A stretch of 40,729 nucleotides of DNA, taken from Syntrophomonadaceae bacterium (GTDB taxonomy: Bacteria > Bacillota > Dethiobacteria > DTU022). Shown here piece by piece: positions 37,855-40,729 of this stretch. The position numbers and the translations under genes are program-made. The DNA lies in the NCBI GenBank assembly GCA_007119615.1, contig SKPH01000029.1, positions 1 through 40,729 on the forward strand. Direction: 5' to 3'. A model generated the notes under the pieces. It was not told the DNA's origin and ran no database searches. It saw only the letters and a program-made list of their open reading frames with translations. Each line of letters begins with the position of its first letter. Position 1 is the stretch's first letter.

Positions 37855-38100
37855 ATGTTTCTGCATATAGGCGGTTCACAAATAGTTTTTAACCGTGAAT
37901 TGATCGGCATTTTCAATCTCGATCTTACGGAAAAAAGCGTTAATAAACAGTTTCTTGATTTTGCAACAGGTAAACTTTCTAAAGCCCCGATCGGTTCCGA
38001 TCACCCCAGGTCGTTTGTAGTTACCGACCATCGAGTCTACATTTCCCCCATATCACCGCTTACGCTTTCCAGGCGCCGGAATTCCCGTGTTAGCCCATGA
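37855..38100 (+). CDS. remB: Extracellular matrix regulator RemB-like (DUF370)
   Basis: 81 aa; MFLHIGGSQIVFNRELIGIFNLD...SFVVTDHRVYISPISPLTLSRR; recF-gyrB location as in B. subtilis yaaB/remB. Confidence 0.85.
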   Translation: MFLHIGGSQIVFNRELIGIFNLDLTEKSVNKQFLDFATGKLSKAPIGSDHPRSFVVTDHRVYISPISPLTLSRRRNSRVSP

Positions 38101-38125
38101 CCGGCGGGCTAAACTCTTGAAAACA

Positions 38126-38134
38126 TGGTATAAT
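38126..38134 (+). promoter_or_regulatory. Extended -10 promoter candidate for gyrB
   Basis: TGGTATAAT (TGn + TATAAT) about 100 nt upstream of the gyrB ATG. Confidence 0.5.
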
Positions 38135-38233
38135 AAGACAATACGAGATCAGCCTGTCGAAATGCCGGCCAACAGTGCCTCGCAAAAAAGCTGATCAAGC
38201 CACAACAATTGTTATTGAAGGAATAAGAGGTGA

Positions 38234-40153
<1,920 letters not shown>

Positions 40154-40180
40154 TCAATCAAGAAAAACGGAAATCAAAAT

Positions 40181-40222
40181 AAGCCTCCCGGCCTGAGTTA
40201 AAGGCAAAGAGGCTTTCCTTTT
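40181..40222 (+). terminator. Rho-independent terminator downstream of gyrB
   Basis: AAGCCTC...GAGGCTT stem followed by TCCTTTT, 28 bp after the gyrB stop. Confidence 0.65.
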
Positions 40223-40277
40223 GGCTTCTCAATTGATCGGCTACAGGGCAGACAAACGGTTTCAACCTTAGGATTGA

Positions 40278-40729
40278 TTAAGGAAGGTTACCGGTGCGCT
40301 TCTTTACAAAAGCAATATCGAGCAGCAGGTGGCTATCTGCCAGGGTAGATAGCGAATAGCTATGATCATTTACATAAATCACTTCTTCGGTTTGGGGAGA
40401 GACCCATAGCCTGATGTTCTCCCTGGGGTCTTCATCATGGTAAACAGTGATTAAGCCGTTTTCAATGCTATAATTCATATAATCCAGGGGCAAGCCGGGC
40501 CCGAAAGAAGAGTAAACAGTAGTCAGAGGCTTAATCGTTCCTTCGGTTGTCAGCATAAAGGCCCCTTTTACCGCTGAACTGCTGACCGAGTGGCGGTAGC
40601 TCAGTGTGAAGACTGCCCCCGGTTCAACTTCGATCTCATAGAAAACGGTTTCGCAACGGGGATCTTTAATCTGCATCAACAAGGATTGATTCTCCCTATC
40701 GCAGGCTAATAGTAAAAAGATCCCGATCA
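40278..40729 (-). CDS. DUF1850 protein, lipoprotein-like, 5' end outside window
   Basis: FYEIEVEPGAVFTLSYRHSVSSSAVKGAF...YHDEDPRENIRLWVSPQTEEVIYV. Frame stays open to the window edge (IGIFLLLACDRENQSLLMQIKD), suggesting a lipobox signal; the track start at 40682 is probably internal. Confidence 0.7.
   Translation of the reverse strand, partial: IGIFLLLACDRENQSLLMQIKDPRCETVFYEIEVEPGAVFTLSYRHSVSSSAVKGAFMLTTEGTIKPLTTVYSSFGPGLPLDYMNYSIENGLITVYHDEDPRENIRLWVSPQTEEVIYVNDHSYSLSTLADSHLLLDIAFVKKRTGNLP

Overview
The window is the replication-origin neighbourhood of a Firmicutes (clostridial-type) chromosome. From about 1 to 33.3 kb almost every gene is on the minus strand. From 33.6 to 40.2 kb the genes run plus: dnaA-dnaN-recF-DUF721-remB-gyrB. 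The flip, together with AT-rich DnaA-box-bearing gaps on both sides of dnaA, marks oriC. Left of oriC, in leftward transcription order, are rpmH-rnpA-yidD-yidC-jag-mnmE-rsmG-noc-parA-parB with two perfect parS sites, then an M23 peptidase-bactofilin pair, adk, DUF951, ychF, an AI-2E family permease, rpsF-ssb-rpsR-rplI, dnaB, an FAD oxidoreductase, an M23/G5 peptidase, walR-walK-yycH-yycI, murA, htrA, a metalloenzyme, an MBL-fold hydrolase, a CaCA antiporter and rho-rpmE-prfA-prmC. The 3' end of nikR sits at the left edge and a DUF1850 lipoprotein-like gene runs off the right edge. Most of this is conserved housekeeping sequence, and I see no convincing undescribed multi-gene system. The best second-look items are: ribosomal protein S6 with a long genetically encoded acidic tail made of ten 18-bp repeats; two perfect parS sites 34 bp apart abutting the parB stop and a candidate terminator; a bactofilin-M23 unit beside parABS; murA inside the walRK-yycHI cluster; a candidate DnaA-trio; and mutually exclusive hairpins in the prfA leader. 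No tRNA, rRNA, CRISPR or mobile element was recognised. All calls are from reading the sequence; no searches were run.
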